DNA from: an uncultured Clostridia bacterium
GTDB lineage: Bacteria > Bacillota > Clostridia > Saccharofermentanales > Saccharofermentanaceae
Direction: 5' to 3'
DNA: 64,000 nt
Assembly: GCA_946537885.1 (NCBI GenBank)
Contig: CAMNGC010000003.1
Location: 62,001-126,000 of the forward strand
In this document: positions 24,053 to 33,709 of the stretch, piece by piece
Position numbering within the stretch: the first letter of the stretch is position 1
How the letters are laid out: each line of letters begins with the position of its first letter
Translations under genes and position numbers: made by a program
The notes under the pieces: model-generated
Told to the model about the DNA's origin: nothing
The model's database searches: none
Seen by the model: the letters and a program-made list of their open reading frames with translations, nothing else

Positions 24053-25293
24053 TTCTTTTTCTCCCTAATGGCGGATTCAGTACCGCTTCTTGACACGCAC
24101 AGTATCATACCATAAGCCGCAAGGAGGAAGATCTGAGCCGTACCGCCGTAACTTATAAAAGGAAGCGTAACACCTGTAGCCGGTATAAGCTGAAGCTCAA
24201 CCGAGATATTAAGCAGCACCTGTATCATGATAAGGGATGTATATCCCACCGCGAGGATCCTGGTAAATACAGAATCCGTTCTTATCACGACCATTACACA
24301 CATGGCAAAGAAAGCCAGGTACATAAGTATCAGTATCATCCCCCCGACAAAGCCCGTCTCCTCGACATAGATAGAGAAGATATAGTCATTCTGAGCCTCA
24401 GAAACATAGGAATATTTAGATCTGGAATTGCCAAGTCCCATTCCCCACATTCCCCCGGAGCCCAGAGCGTTATGAGCATTATCAACCTGCCTCGTATCAT
24501 CCTCGGTAAGAGCCGCAGCTGCAGTAGCAGCCTCCTCCTCGTCATCATTATGCTGAGAAGTAAAGATATTGATACGCTGAACAACGTGCTGAAAGTTATC
24601 CATGTAGTCCGGGTGAGTCGCAGTATAGATCGAGAAAGATGCAACGCCAACCAGTAATATTACCAGTCCTCCGATAAACCAGCTCTTTAGGTTAACGCTG
24701 GAGCTTAACATACACATGAAGATAACAAATCCTATGATAAGGAAGCAGGAGGTATGAGGCTGCACAAGTATAAAAACATCGATCAGAAGAGCAGCGCCTA
24801 CAGGCAGGATAAAGTCAAAGAACGCATCCGTAAATGACTGAAGATTAGGGTTAGGCGCCTTAAGCTTTCCCTTGTCGCGAAGTCGCAGGATAAGAGCCCT
24901 GTAGCTGGCAAGAGCCAAGATGATACCGATCTTAACATACTCTGAAGTCTGGAAGGTCATGGAGCCGACACCGATCCATCTTTTAGCACCGTTGATGCTC
25001 TGACCGGCAATAGCCGTCAGGATAATGAGAGCAAGGCTTGAGCCGTATGCTACAAGGCAGATCATTCTGTTGTTAAACTTCTTCACCGGAAAGAAATTCA
25101 GACCAAAACAAACTACCATTCCGATCAGGGTGTACTGAACCTGCTTACGGACATAGAAGAACGAGTCTTTATCCTTACCGTAGCCGGCAGGTCCCGAGAC
25201 AGAATATAGGACGATAAGTCCGAAGACTACCAGGATAAACAGCATCAATATAAGCGGCGTATTGCTCCTCTTGATCTTTCTGATCTCTGTCAT
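24049..25293 (-). CDS. ftsW: FtsW/RodA/SpoVE-family peptidoglycan glycosyltransferase
   Basis: 414 aa polytopic SEDS protein. Conserved pieces include 'GAKRWIGVGSMTFQTSEYVKIG', 'LVQPHTSCFLII', 'GSGGMWGMGLGNSRSKYSYVSEAQNDYIFSIYVEE' and 'PFISYGGTAQI'. The large extracytoplasmic loop carries an acidic/Ala-rich insertion (HNDDEEEAATAAAALTEDD) just before the conserved GxGxGNS block that I do not recall from usual family members. The start overlaps the murF stop (TGATG). It could be the division (FtsW) or sporulation (SpoVE) paralogue; dcw position favours FtsW. Confidence 0.93.
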   Translation of the reverse strand: MTEIRKIKRSNTPLILMLFILVVFGLIVLYSVSGPAGYGKDKDSFFYVRKQVQYTLIGMVVCFGLNFFPVKKFNNRMICLVAYGSSLALIILTAIAGQSINGAKRWIGVGSMTFQTSEYVKIGIILALASYRALILRLRDKGKLKAPNPNLQSFTDAFFDFILPVGAALLIDVFILVQPHTSCFLIIGFVIFMCMLSSSVNLKSWFIGGLVILLVGVASFSIYTATHPDYMDNFQHVVQRINIFTSQHNDDEEEAATAAAALTEDDTRQVDNAHNALGSGGMWGMGLGNSRSKYSYVSEAQNDYIFSIYVEETGFVGGMILILMYLAFFAMCVMVVIRTDSVFTRILAVGYTSLIMIQVLLNISVELQLIPATGVTLPFISYGGTAQIFLLAAYGMILCVSRSGTESAIREKKK

Positions 25294-26747
25294 CAGCAGT
25301 ATCCTCCGGCAGCAAACTCCTTTGCCAGCCCCTGGAAACCGAAGGCATTCGACGCCTTAAAGAGCACGATATCACCCTCGGCCAACTCTTCTTTAAGCTT
25401 TTCTCTCACTTCATCCGTATTTTCACAAAGTAGGATCTTACCGTCAGGACAAGTCTGTCTGAAACCTCTTAAGAAATCCTCTTTGTTATCACCGGTAATA
25501 AGTGTAAGTTCAAAACCGTAACTTCCGCAGTTTCTTCCGATCTGCTCATGAAGCATGGGGGCGTAAGTCCCCAGTTCCAGCATACATCCGAGCGCTGCGA
25601 TCTTTCTTCTTCCGCTGCCCAGAAGCGCCAGATTCGCATAAGCCGCTTCCATAGATTCCGGTGAAGCATTATAAGCATCATTGATAATTATGTTCCTGCC
25701 GTTATCCTTGACAGCGCCACGACCTTCCATCTCACCGTAAGAGGCAAGCGCATCAGCCGCGGCCTGACAGTCGGCAGCAAGAAGCCCGGCACACAACAGA
25801 GCAAAAACACTGTTTCTTACATTATGAACACCATTCAGCTTTATCTTAACATCCGTGAGCTTTATCTCCACATCGTTAAGAGTCTCTTTTATATCGAAAA
25901 CCATCCCGCCGTCAGTCGTTCTTACATTCTCAGCTACGGCAGTGATCATACAGTTGGCAGGTCTTACTATCTCGCGCGATCCCAGCTTTACATGAGCCGA
26001 AGCAAAAAGCTTTCCGACCGGTATTATGTTGCTTGCATATTCACAGAGAAAAGAATCGTCGCCGTTTACAGCCAGGATCCCGCCCTCTGTAAGACCTTCG
26101 ATGATCTCAGTCTTGGCAAGTCTTATTTCCTCTCTTGAACCCAGCCTCTCGATATGCGAATAGCCGACATTTGTGATTATAGCGATATCAGGACATGCGA
26201 TCCGGGTAAGATAGCTGATCTCCCCCCGTCCTCTCATGCCCATCTCAAGAACTAATACCTGTGTGTCAGAAGGCGCTTCAAGTATAGTCATCGGAAGACC
26301 GATCTCGTTATTCTGATTACTCTTTGTCGAGTGGACCTTAAGCGTCGAGCTTAAGGCGCAGGCGATCATCTCGCGGGTTGTAGTCTTACCTACCGAACCG
26401 GTAACGCAGATCGTCTTGGCGCCAAGCTTAAATCTGTAAAGTGACGCGAGTTTGCCTAATGCTTTGACAGAATCATCAACTACTATGCCGACAGCGCCTT
26501 CGGGTATTGCCTCTTCACGCTCGACCAGAAGGCAAGATGCACCCTTGGCGACCGCGGATATGCAGTAATCATGCCCGTCAAAGTTCTCGCCCTTAATGGC
26601 AACATAGATATCGCCGGGACGAATGGTCCTTGTATCCTTTGAAACGCCGTCTATGGTAACGACACTATTCTCAGCTGCTGCTCTGCTTACGATCCGGCCC
26701 TCAGCCGCATTCGCAGCCTCGTCCAATGTAAACATATGCTTCATCAT
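25293..26747 (-). CDS. murF: UDP-MurNAc-tripeptide:D-Ala-D-Ala ligase
   Basis: 484 aa. Mur ligase ATP loop 'CVTGSVGKTTTREMIACAL', 'VLEMGMRGRGEISYL' and 'INDAYNASPESMEAAY' are all present, the last being a MurF hallmark. It adds D-Ala-D-Ala to the cytoplasmic peptidoglycan precursor. The ATG overlaps the murE stop and has GGAGG seven bases upstream, encoded within the murE 3' end. Confidence 0.96.
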   Translation of the reverse strand: MMKHMFTLDEAANAAEGRIVSRAAAENSVVTIDGVSKDTRTIRPGDIYVAIKGENFDGHDYCISAVAKGASCLLVEREEAIPEGAVGIVVDDSVKALGKLASLYRFKLGAKTICVTGSVGKTTTREMIACALSSTLKVHSTKSNQNNEIGLPMTILEAPSDTQVLVLEMGMRGRGEISYLTRIACPDIAIITNVGYSHIERLGSREEIRLAKTEIIEGLTEGGILAVNGDDSFLCEYASNIIPVGKLFASAHVKLGSREIVRPANCMITAVAENVRTTDGGMVFDIKETLNDVEIKLTDVKIKLNGVHNVRNSVFALLCAGLLAADCQAAADALASYGEMEGRGAVKDNGRNIIINDAYNASPESMEAAYANLALLGSGRRKIAALGCMLELGTYAPMLHEQIGRNCGSYGFELTLITGDNKEDFLRGFRQTCPDGKILLCENTDEVREKLKEELAEGDIVLFKASNAFGFQGLAKEFAAGGYC

Positions 26748-28261
26748 GACTGTGCCTCCTTTGCGCGAAGGATCTCGGCAGCCACTTCAACATCATCGAA
26801 ATGTATAGTCTTATCGGCAAATATCTGATAATCCTCATGTCCCTTGCCGGCGATCAAGACCGTATCACCGGGACGGGCCATTTGGATCGCTTTCCTTATG
26901 GCCTCTTTTCTATCTGGCTCGATCTCATATTCACCGTCAGTTCGCTTCATACCGGTTACGATATTTTCGATGATCAGCATCGGATCCTCCTTCCTGGGAT
27001 TGTCCGATGTAATAACCGTATGATCTGCCAGACGACCGGAGACTTCACCCATCTCGAATCGTCTCGTCGCGGAGCGGTTACCGCCACAGCCGAAGACGCT
27101 GATGATCCTGCCGGATGTATAATCACGGAGGGTCGACAGCACATTCTCAAGGCTTGCCGCATTGTGAGCATAGTCGACGAGAACCGTTATATCGAGATCA
27201 TTGGGAACGGGCTGCACTCTTCCGGGCACAAAAGTATCCGCAAGAGCCTCCTTCACAAACTTAAAATCTATCTTGAGTATCCCTGCCACGACAATGGCGC
27301 ACAGGGCATTATAAACATTGAACTTTCCAGGCAAAGCAACAAAGACATCACCGGAATACCATGGGCTCTCGAGATCAAAGACCGTTCCGGTAACGGAACC
27401 TCTTCTCTCACTCCTCAGATTATCGGCGCGGCAGTCGCAATTCTCAGACATACCGTAAGTGTAAACGGGGCATCTGGCGGCCGCATATTCAATAACTCTG
27501 TCGGCAACATTACAATCGCGATTAACAACAGCAATCCTGCTGTTATCGAAAAGTCTTAATTTGCATCTGATGTAATCCTCCATATCAGGGTGTTCATCAC
27601 CGCCGATATGATCCTCATAAAGATTCGTAAAACAGCCTACGTCAAATCGCAATCCGTAGACACGATCCATCTTCAGGCCCTGAGAAGACACCTCCATAAC
27701 GCAGCTGTCAAAATTCTTACGCGCAAGCTCATCCAAGATCTCATAGATCTCATGTGACTCGGGTGTAGTATGTGATGTTGTTCTCTTCTCTCCGCCGATC
27801 ATGTTGCATACGGTACCTATGAGACCGTTTGATCGACCTGCCCGGTCAAGGATATCGTGGATCATGAAAGTTATGGTAGTCTTGCCCTTGGTTCCCGTCA
27901 CGCCGACCAAGTCCAGACGATCCTCGGGGTGAGCATAAAAAGCGGCACACAATTCAGCGCCTGCCTTACGGCTGTCTTTCATGGCGATCACGGTGCAGCC
28001 GTACTGCTCGGATATGGCTTTCAGTTCTTCGTCACCGTGCTTCTCACGGTCAAGATCTGCAACAATACAGGAAGCACCGGCAGCAGCCGCTTTCTCGATA
28101 TAATCATGTCCGTCAGAAGTAAAACCCTTTATCGCGACAAAAAGGCTTCCTTCCCTGACTTTACGTGAATCGAACTCGACTGAGGTTATATGCACATCAA
28201 GAGTCCCCGCGATCACCTTGCAGGTCATTCTCTGCAGTAATGTAGCCAAACCTATCGACAT
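26744..28261 (-). CDS. murE: UDP-MurNAc-dipeptide ligase MurE
   Basis: 505 aa from ATG 28261 (MSIGLATLLQRM), which has GGGGGAG five bases upstream; the frame is open 27 codons further without a site. 'GVTGTKGKTTITFMIHDIL' is the ATP loop, 'YEDHIGGDEHPDMEDYIRCK' contains the carbamylated lysine region, and 'DYAHNAASLENVL' and 'TSDNPRKEDP' complete the family. The sequence DNPR supports meso-diaminopimelate as the added residue, the usual reading of this motif. Confidence 0.95.
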   Translation of the reverse strand: MSIGLATLLQRMTCKVIAGTLDVHITSVEFDSRKVREGSLFVAIKGFTSDGHDYIEKAAAAGASCIVADLDREKHGDEELKAISEQYGCTVIAMKDSRKAGAELCAAFYAHPEDRLDLVGVTGTKGKTTITFMIHDILDRAGRSNGLIGTVCNMIGGEKRTTSHTTPESHEIYEILDELARKNFDSCVMEVSSQGLKMDRVYGLRFDVGCFTNLYEDHIGGDEHPDMEDYIRCKLRLFDNSRIAVVNRDCNVADRVIEYAAARCPVYTYGMSENCDCRADNLRSERRGSVTGTVFDLESPWYSGDVFVALPGKFNVYNALCAIVVAGILKIDFKFVKEALADTFVPGRVQPVPNDLDITVLVDYAHNAASLENVLSTLRDYTSGRIISVFGCGGNRSATRRFEMGEVSGRLADHTVITSDNPRKEDPMLIIENIVTGMKRTDGEYEIEPDRKEAIRKAIQMARPGDTVLIAGKGHEDYQIFADKTIHFDDVEVAAEILRAKEAQS

Positions 28262-28338
28262 AGTAACTCCCCCATTTGCCCTGATATCCGTTCTGTTACA
28301 GTAGATTTTAACATAACAGTTTAAAAACCTCAGATCCG

Positions 28339-28980
28339 TCACTGGAATTTCTTAACGTCTTTCTTGTAGGCAAGCACAAGCAGAGGATTATCCTTCTTCA
28401 AAGGAATCTCAGGATCGGAAACCGGCTTAACCTCGTCCTTTTCCTTGATCGCAACCACATTAATGCCGTACTGGCGACGAAGATCCAGCTCTTTAAGATT
28501 CTTGCCTACCCAGGAATCTTTGGGCAACATCTCAATGATGCAGATAGTATCCGATATATCAAAAAACTCGAGGAAGCTGTTGGAAATGATCTTATAAGCA
28601 GTCCTCTTGCCGGTCTCTTCCTCCGGGAAGATGATATCGTCTGCGCCGACCTTACGGAAGATCTCTGCAGTCTGCCTGTCAGCTGCCTTGGCGATAACCT
28701 TCGGCACGCCCAATTCCTTAGCTACCATGATGCTCATGATACTTGCTTCCAGACTTTCCGCCATCGAAACAACGACAACGTCCATGTTCGAGATGCCCAG
28801 ACTCTTGATATCATCCGCATCGCGAAGGTCTGCCACCATGGCATAAGTAACCTTGTCAGAATACTCTTCTACCAGTTCGGCATCGCTGTCGACCGCCATT
28901 ACTTCCGCACCGCCGTCCATCAAGGCATCCGCTACACTTCTTCCGAATCTTCCGAGTCCCAATACAGCTACGCTCTTCAT
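28339..28980 (-). CDS. ktrA: Potassium channel regulatory subunit KtrA (RCK domain)
   Basis: 213 aa. N-terminal Rossmann RCK_N domain 'VAVLGLGRFGRSVADALMDGG' with 'AVDSDAELVEEY', followed by an RCK_C domain from about residue 140. It gates the membrane subunit in response to ATP/ADP or c-di-AMP. The gene for the membrane subunit lies 25 bases upstream. This pair sits inside the dcw cluster between ftsI and murE, an unusual position. Confidence 0.93.
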   Translation of the reverse strand: MKSVAVLGLGRFGRSVADALMDGGAEVMAVDSDAELVEEYSDKVTYAMVADLRDADDIKSLGISNMDVVVVSMAESLEASIMSIMVAKELGVPKVIAKAADRQTAEIFRKVGADDIIFPEEETGKRTAYKIISNSFLEFFDISDTICIIEMLPKDSWVGKNLKELDLRRQYGINVVAIKEKDEVKPVSDPEIPLKKDNPLLVLAYKKDVKKFQ

Positions 28981-29005
28981 ATACTATCTCCCTTCGATAT
29001 CTGCA

Positions 29006-30385
29006 TCATCCGACTGTAAACTTACCTTCGGCAAAACTGACATTATTCTTTATGGATCTTCTCGTGGTGAAGAACAGCGCCATGGAAATCGGGCCTATCC
29101 TTCCTATATACATTGCAAGTATAACAATTATCCTTCCCGCTGTCCCCAGATTCGGCGTCAGCCCTCTCGAGAGTCCTACGGTCGCGGTAGCTGAGAATAT
29201 CTCATAGGCCGCCGACATTACCGGAACATCCTCTGTATGGACCAGTAAAAGGAGGAAAAAGAGGGTGAAAGCCAGACTGACGGTAACGACTGCCGTGGCT
29301 TTATTGATAAGATCCGTCGTGACCTTGCGACTGAATACCACCGTCTCATCTCTGTGACGTATGAAAGATATGACATTCAGCAAGATTATGAATACGGTCA
29401 CCGTCTTAACTCCTCCTGCGGTACCCACAGGCGAGCCACCGATGAACATAAAGCCCAATCCCAGCATACAGGTCTCTGAAGTCAGGTTCTGCTGTGGCAC
29501 AGTCGCGAATCCCGCTGTCCTGAAAGTGACCGATTGGAAGAGGCTGGTCATCAATTTATTGCCAAGTGACATATCTCCTATGGTAGCAGGGTTACTATAC
29601 TCGAAAAAAAAGACAAACGCCCAGCCTGCAAGAATAAGTAACAATGTTAAACGGAGCGCGAGCCTCGTATGAACGTTCAAATGACCGATAAAACTTCTGA
29701 ATCCCAGGCTGTGCTTACGGCAATATTCGGCCTTGTTAAGAAAATCGAACCAGACAATATATCCGATACCTCCGAGAACGATCAATGTCATCGTAATGAT
29801 ATTGACCGCCGGGTTATCATAGTAGTCCATAAGGCTGTTGGGACCGATTATATCGATCCCCGCATTACAAAAAGCCGATATGGAAGTGAATACGGCGATC
29901 CAGATACCCTTAGGAAGACCAAAATCCCTTACGAAGATAAACGAATAGAGCAGAGCGCCTCCTCCCTCAACCAGAAAAGTACCTTTTACGACTTTTATGA
30001 GGAATCTGACCAGGCCCTGAACGGAATCGAGGTTATAGTAATCCTGTATCAGCAGCCTGTCTCTCAAGGAGAACTTACGGCTTAGGGCGATCATAAACAT
30101 CGAATAGATGGTGATAACTCCAAATCCGCCTGTCTGTATGAGGATAAGTATGATTATCTTACCGAAAAGCGTCCAATGCGAGAATGTATCGACCACCACA
30201 AGTCCCGTAACACTGACAGATGTGGTCGCTGTAAACAGAGCCGTGAGGAAGCTCGTGTGTTCTCCCTCAACCGTCGCGGCAGGGATCATCAGCAATAAGG
30301 CACCCAGAATTATGAGTACAGCAAAGCCGAGCATGATTATACGCGTCGAAGTAAATATGGTCTTTTTCGCTACATTATCAGCCAT
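29006..30385 (-). CDS. ktrB: Potassium transporter membrane subunit KtrB/TrkH family
   Basis: 459 aa polytopic protein. Selectivity-filter segments typical of the four-repeat Trk/Ktr channels are visible: 'TSVSVTGLVVVDT', 'SAFCNAGIDII', 'FRTAGFATVPQ' and 'SATATVGLSRGLTPNL'. 'QTGGFGVITIYS' follows the first pore. Together with ktrA it forms a Na/K-dependent uptake system. It begins nine bases after ftsI, so it appears co-transcribed with division genes. Its ribosome binding site is weak. Confidence 0.94.
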   Translation of the reverse strand: MADNVAKKTIFTSTRIIMLGFAVLIILGALLLMIPAATVEGEHTSFLTALFTATTSVSVTGLVVVDTFSHWTLFGKIIILILIQTGGFGVITIYSMFMIALSRKFSLRDRLLIQDYYNLDSVQGLVRFLIKVVKGTFLVEGGGALLYSFIFVRDFGLPKGIWIAVFTSISAFCNAGIDIIGPNSLMDYYDNPAVNIITMTLIVLGGIGYIVWFDFLNKAEYCRKHSLGFRSFIGHLNVHTRLALRLTLLLILAGWAFVFFFEYSNPATIGDMSLGNKLMTSLFQSVTFRTAGFATVPQQNLTSETCMLGLGFMFIGGSPVGTAGGVKTVTVFIILLNVISFIRHRDETVVFSRKVTTDLINKATAVVTVSLAFTLFFLLLLVHTEDVPVMSAAYEIFSATATVGLSRGLTPNLGTAGRIIVILAMYIGRIGPISMALFFTTRRSIKNNVSFAEGKFTVG

Positions 30386-30393
30386 TATTCCGT

Positions 30394-33042
30394 TTAAGCA
30401 GCCGCTTCGCCCTCAGCTGATCCAGCTTCGGCAGACTCGGATGTTTCTTCTGTCGGCACTACTCCGTCTTCTCCTGCAAGAGGATCGTTGGAGGACGGTG
30501 TCGGTGTCGGCGTCAACCTTTCTTCAGATAATGTTACTTTGACGATAGATCCGGCATAGACTTCCTGCATGTATTCCATATCCTGATCAGTGCATACGCC
30601 TGCAACATCTCCGTCTATAATACAATTCAGATTGCTATCCCTCAAGGCTTCAATACATTCCATAGCAGATTTCCCCCTGAGATTGGGCACGGTAGTGGTC
30701 AGCATCTGACCTTCCGTAGTACCCTCGGGATAGAGAATAACAATGCCTGTACTGTAAAGGGTTGCATCGGTTCCGGGATATGTAAAGCTGACTACAGACT
30801 CGGCATTCATATCGACCGAGCCGTAGATCGTGGAGATACCGTTACGTCCTATAGTGGAACTGGCCTGTGCAGCCGACATACCGGCAACGGGCTGAACCCA
30901 GTATCTGATGGTCATCTTGTCATATTCGTCCTCGGTAAAGATCCTCGGAACATCCATATAGGAGAGGGTACTCTCAACGATGCGGGCTGCCGTAGCGGCA
31001 GGGGCAGATGAGCCTACTGACCGGTCTTCCGGACGGTTAACAACCACCAGCACAGCGATCTTGGGATCATATGAAGGAGCATAACAGGAGAAAGACAGAA
31101 CGTGCATGCCTGCCTCTTCACCGATCTCGATAGTGGATGTGGAAGTCTTACCGGCTACCGAGTAACCGGGAACCTGACCTGCCGAACCTGTACCGTCTGT
31201 AACAACGGCGGCCATCATGTTGCGAACTCTTGCGCAGGTATCTTCAGAAAAGATCGTCCTTATGACCTCAGGCTCGATCTCGTCGACGATATTTCCCTCA
31301 GAATCAGTTATATACTTCACAACATGAGGAACCATAAGGTTACCGCCGTTTATGATGGCACAGTAAGAATTAAGAAGCTGGATAGCCGTAACCGTCGATG
31401 ACTCACCGAAAGAAAGTGAAGCCATATCGATCTTGGACGGCGCATCATGGAAGATACCGATACCTTCAGCGGGAAGATCAATGCCGGTAGTCTCGTAGAA
31501 ACCAAAAGTATGAACATATTCATAATATTTGGTCAGACCGATCCGATAGGCCAGCTGCACAAATATCGGGTTACATGAATTTTCGAAAGCCTGTAAGAGC
31601 GATTCAGTACCGTGGTTATAGCCGTGGGACTTCTGCAACCAACATGAGATAGTATCGATATCGGATACTTCGATAGGAGCGTCGGAGAACTGCTCATCTT
31701 CATTAGTCAGATTCTCTTCGAGAGCGATGGCGGTAGTCAGGGCCTTGAAGGTTGAACCGGGCTCGTAAGTATCGGAGATGCAGCGGTTACGCCAAGCGGA
31801 GCTCATAAGATATTCGATCTGCTCGGATTCGTCCATCAGCTTCCATTCCTCTTCGCTCCTGCCATAGGGAACGCCGTAGGGATCATTAAGATCGAAGTCA
31901 GGCATCGATACCATGGCAAGGATAGCTCCGGTATTAGGATCCATTACGATGGCACAGACACCGCCCCTGGGATTATATGTATTGTAAGCATTGCGGCAGG
32001 CGTCTTCCGCGATACGCTGGATATTAACATCAATATTCAGAACGAGATTACGCCCGTCCACTTCGTCCTCCATTGTCGCGGCGGAATAAGGTAATACACC
32101 GTCATTACTGGAATCAACCTCGGAATATCTGTAGCCGTCGCTACCGGAAAGCACGGAATTATAATAAGCTTCAAGTCCGTATACACCCTTCAGTGCTTCA
32201 CCGTCATTTACCGCATAACCGATGACCTGAGCTGCCAGGCTGCCGTAATTATAGTATCTCTGGGGAACGGCAACATATCCGATACCCTGAATATCGTGCT
32301 CGTCTACATAAGCCTCCAGTTCTGCTTTAACCTCAGCCTCGACATTCTTCATGATGTCACAGCCCAGGACGGAATTACGTTCATCATTGGGATCGTCGGG
32401 ATCGACAGGAATAATGGAATCCATCTTCTCGTATGAGACTCCGAGTATAGTGCAGAATGCATTGATGATCTCGTCTCTGCTGAGCGTAGTTGTCCTCGCA
32501 AGGCTGTTAGGAGAACAGACTACCGTGAAGTTATATGTATTGGAGGCCAGCGGGTTGCCGTTAACATCGTAGATAACACCACGCTCGGCTGCATAAGATA
32601 GCATCTTCCACTGGTTATCGGAAGCTGCGCGCGCATACTCATCGTAATCTAATACCGTCGTCTGATAAAGGCTGGCTATCAGTGTTACACCCCAAACCGC
32701 CATGAGCACAAAAGCCGTAAGAATAACCGGCATAGTGTAGCGGCTTCTCTTATAGTTAGAATTAATCTGTTCCTTTTTATCGTCCGCCTCACCCTGCTCG
32801 GCCTCGATCTTCTCTTCAAGGTCATTCTCGGCAGGTAAGCTTCCGGGAACAGGCTTCTTCTCGGGGCGTTTCTTCACTTCTTCGAGCGAGGGCGCTCTGC
32901 CGTTCTTGTTCTCCTGCTCAGAGTTCTTTCCGGCAACGGGCCTTTTCTTCCCGGACGCAAATTCCGCCGCGGAAGGTCTATGCTTCTTCCCCGGCGTATT
33001 GTGTTTGCCTTTATGATTATGATCATTATGTCTGTTATCCAT
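30394..33042 (-). CDS. ftsI: Class B penicillin-binding protein (FtsI/SpoVD type) with PASTA domain
   Basis: 882 aa. A Lys/Arg-rich cytoplasmic N-terminus of about 100 residues precedes one membrane helix (about 104-126). After the pedestal domain comes the transpeptidase: STFK with Ser430/Lys433, 'FENSCNPIF' (SxN) and 'VAGKTSTST' (KTS instead of KTG). A PASTA domain ('TTVPNLRGKSAMECIEALRDS') and a Pro/Thr/Glu-rich tail end the protein. dcw location and PASTA suggest the divisome transpeptidase; SpoVD-like function is an alternative. Confidence 0.93.
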   Translation of the reverse strand: MDNRHNDHNHKGKHNTPGKKHRPSAAEFASGKKRPVAGKNSEQENKNGRAPSLEEVKKRPEKKPVPGSLPAENDLEEKIEAEQGEADDKKEQINSNYKRSRYTMPVILTAFVLMAVWGVTLIASLYQTTVLDYDEYARAASDNQWKMLSYAAERGVIYDVNGNPLASNTYNFTVVCSPNSLARTTTLSRDEIINAFCTILGVSYEKMDSIIPVDPDDPNDERNSVLGCDIMKNVEAEVKAELEAYVDEHDIQGIGYVAVPQRYYNYGSLAAQVIGYAVNDGEALKGVYGLEAYYNSVLSGSDGYRYSEVDSSNDGVLPYSAATMEDEVDGRNLVLNIDVNIQRIAEDACRNAYNTYNPRGGVCAIVMDPNTGAILAMVSMPDFDLNDPYGVPYGRSEEEWKLMDESEQIEYLMSSAWRNRCISDTYEPGSTFKALTTAIALEENLTNEDEQFSDAPIEVSDIDTISCWLQKSHGYNHGTESLLQAFENSCNPIFVQLAYRIGLTKYYEYVHTFGFYETTGIDLPAEGIGIFHDAPSKIDMASLSFGESSTVTAIQLLNSYCAIINGGNLMVPHVVKYITDSEGNIVDEIEPEVIRTIFSEDTCARVRNMMAAVVTDGTGSAGQVPGYSVAGKTSTSTIEIGEEAGMHVLSFSCYAPSYDPKIAVLVVVNRPEDRSVGSSAPAATAARIVESTLSYMDVPRIFTEDEYDKMTIRYWVQPVAGMSAAQASSTIGRNGISTIYGSVDMNAESVVSFTYPGTDATLYSTGIVILYPEGTTEGQMLTTTVPNLRGKSAMECIEALRDSNLNCIIDGDVAGVCTDQDMEYMQEVYAGSIVKVTLSEERLTPTPTPSSNDPLAGEDGVVPTEETSESAEAGSAEGEAAA

Positions 33043-33073
33043 TAGCGCTCGGGACAGCCGTCCACTCCTTCAT

Positions 33074-33688
33074 TCATCGGCTCATCTGCCTGAGATAATA
33101 AGTTGACAGATTGTCTATGGCATTATTATACGCATCTTCGCTTACTCCGTAAGCATCATATGTAACAACCGTCACCAGCTTGTCCTCAGCCGGCATCGGG
33201 ATCGTGACGACCTGATTGGAGTTAGGATCCTGCATTCCGAGAGCCAGTGCCTGGGCTCTTAATGTTTCCATATCCATAATTCCGTTGAGACTTTCCTCAG
33301 AATCGATTACATCACGCTTTAGTATGGAGATCTCATCCTTGAGGTCTGAATTATCACGGCTGATCTCTGATAATTGCTGCTGCGGATAAAGCAAGAGACC
33401 GACAAAAGCACCGATACTGATGATCAATCCGATAGACACGATATACTCGAAAAGGGGATTTCTCACCTTGCTCTTGATCTTCTTGCGTCTGATCTTGTCG
33501 TTTGCCTTCGAGACACTGTCGGCGTGATCATTCTCGAACTTCTCCGTATTAAGGGCAACTTCCTCACGGGTGATCAGGTCATCATTGATCTCATAAACAA
33601 TTCCGCCCAGAGCAGAATCGGGATACTCCTTATATCCCTTACTAAGATCTGTCTTGTCGGTCTCTCCACGCCACTTTGATACCGGCAT
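33074..33688 (-). CDS. ftsL: FtsL/DivIC-like divisome protein
   Basis: 204 aa. A hydrophilic N-terminus of about 80 residues, one membrane helix (about 84-102, 'YIVSIGLIISIGAFVGLLLY'), and a short coiled coil ('ISRDNSDLKDEISILKRDVIDSEESL') fit the bitopic FtsL architecture. 'METLRAQALALGMQDP' resembles the conserved end of the FtsL coiled coil. Position between rsmH and the class B PBP supports the assignment. The sequence family itself is weakly conserved, so the call rests on topology and synteny. Confidence 0.82.
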   Translation of the reverse strand: MPVSKWRGETDKTDLSKGYKEYPDSALGGIVYEINDDLITREEVALNTEKFENDHADSVSKANDKIRRKKIKSKVRNPLFEYIVSIGLIISIGAFVGLLLYPQQQLSEISRDNSDLKDEISILKRDVIDSEESLNGIMDMETLRAQALALGMQDPNSNQVVTIPMPAEDKLVTVVTYDAYGVSEDAYNNAIDNLSTYYLRQMSR

Positions 33689-33709
33689 TTTCCTAATCCT
33701 CCGTTTGTT

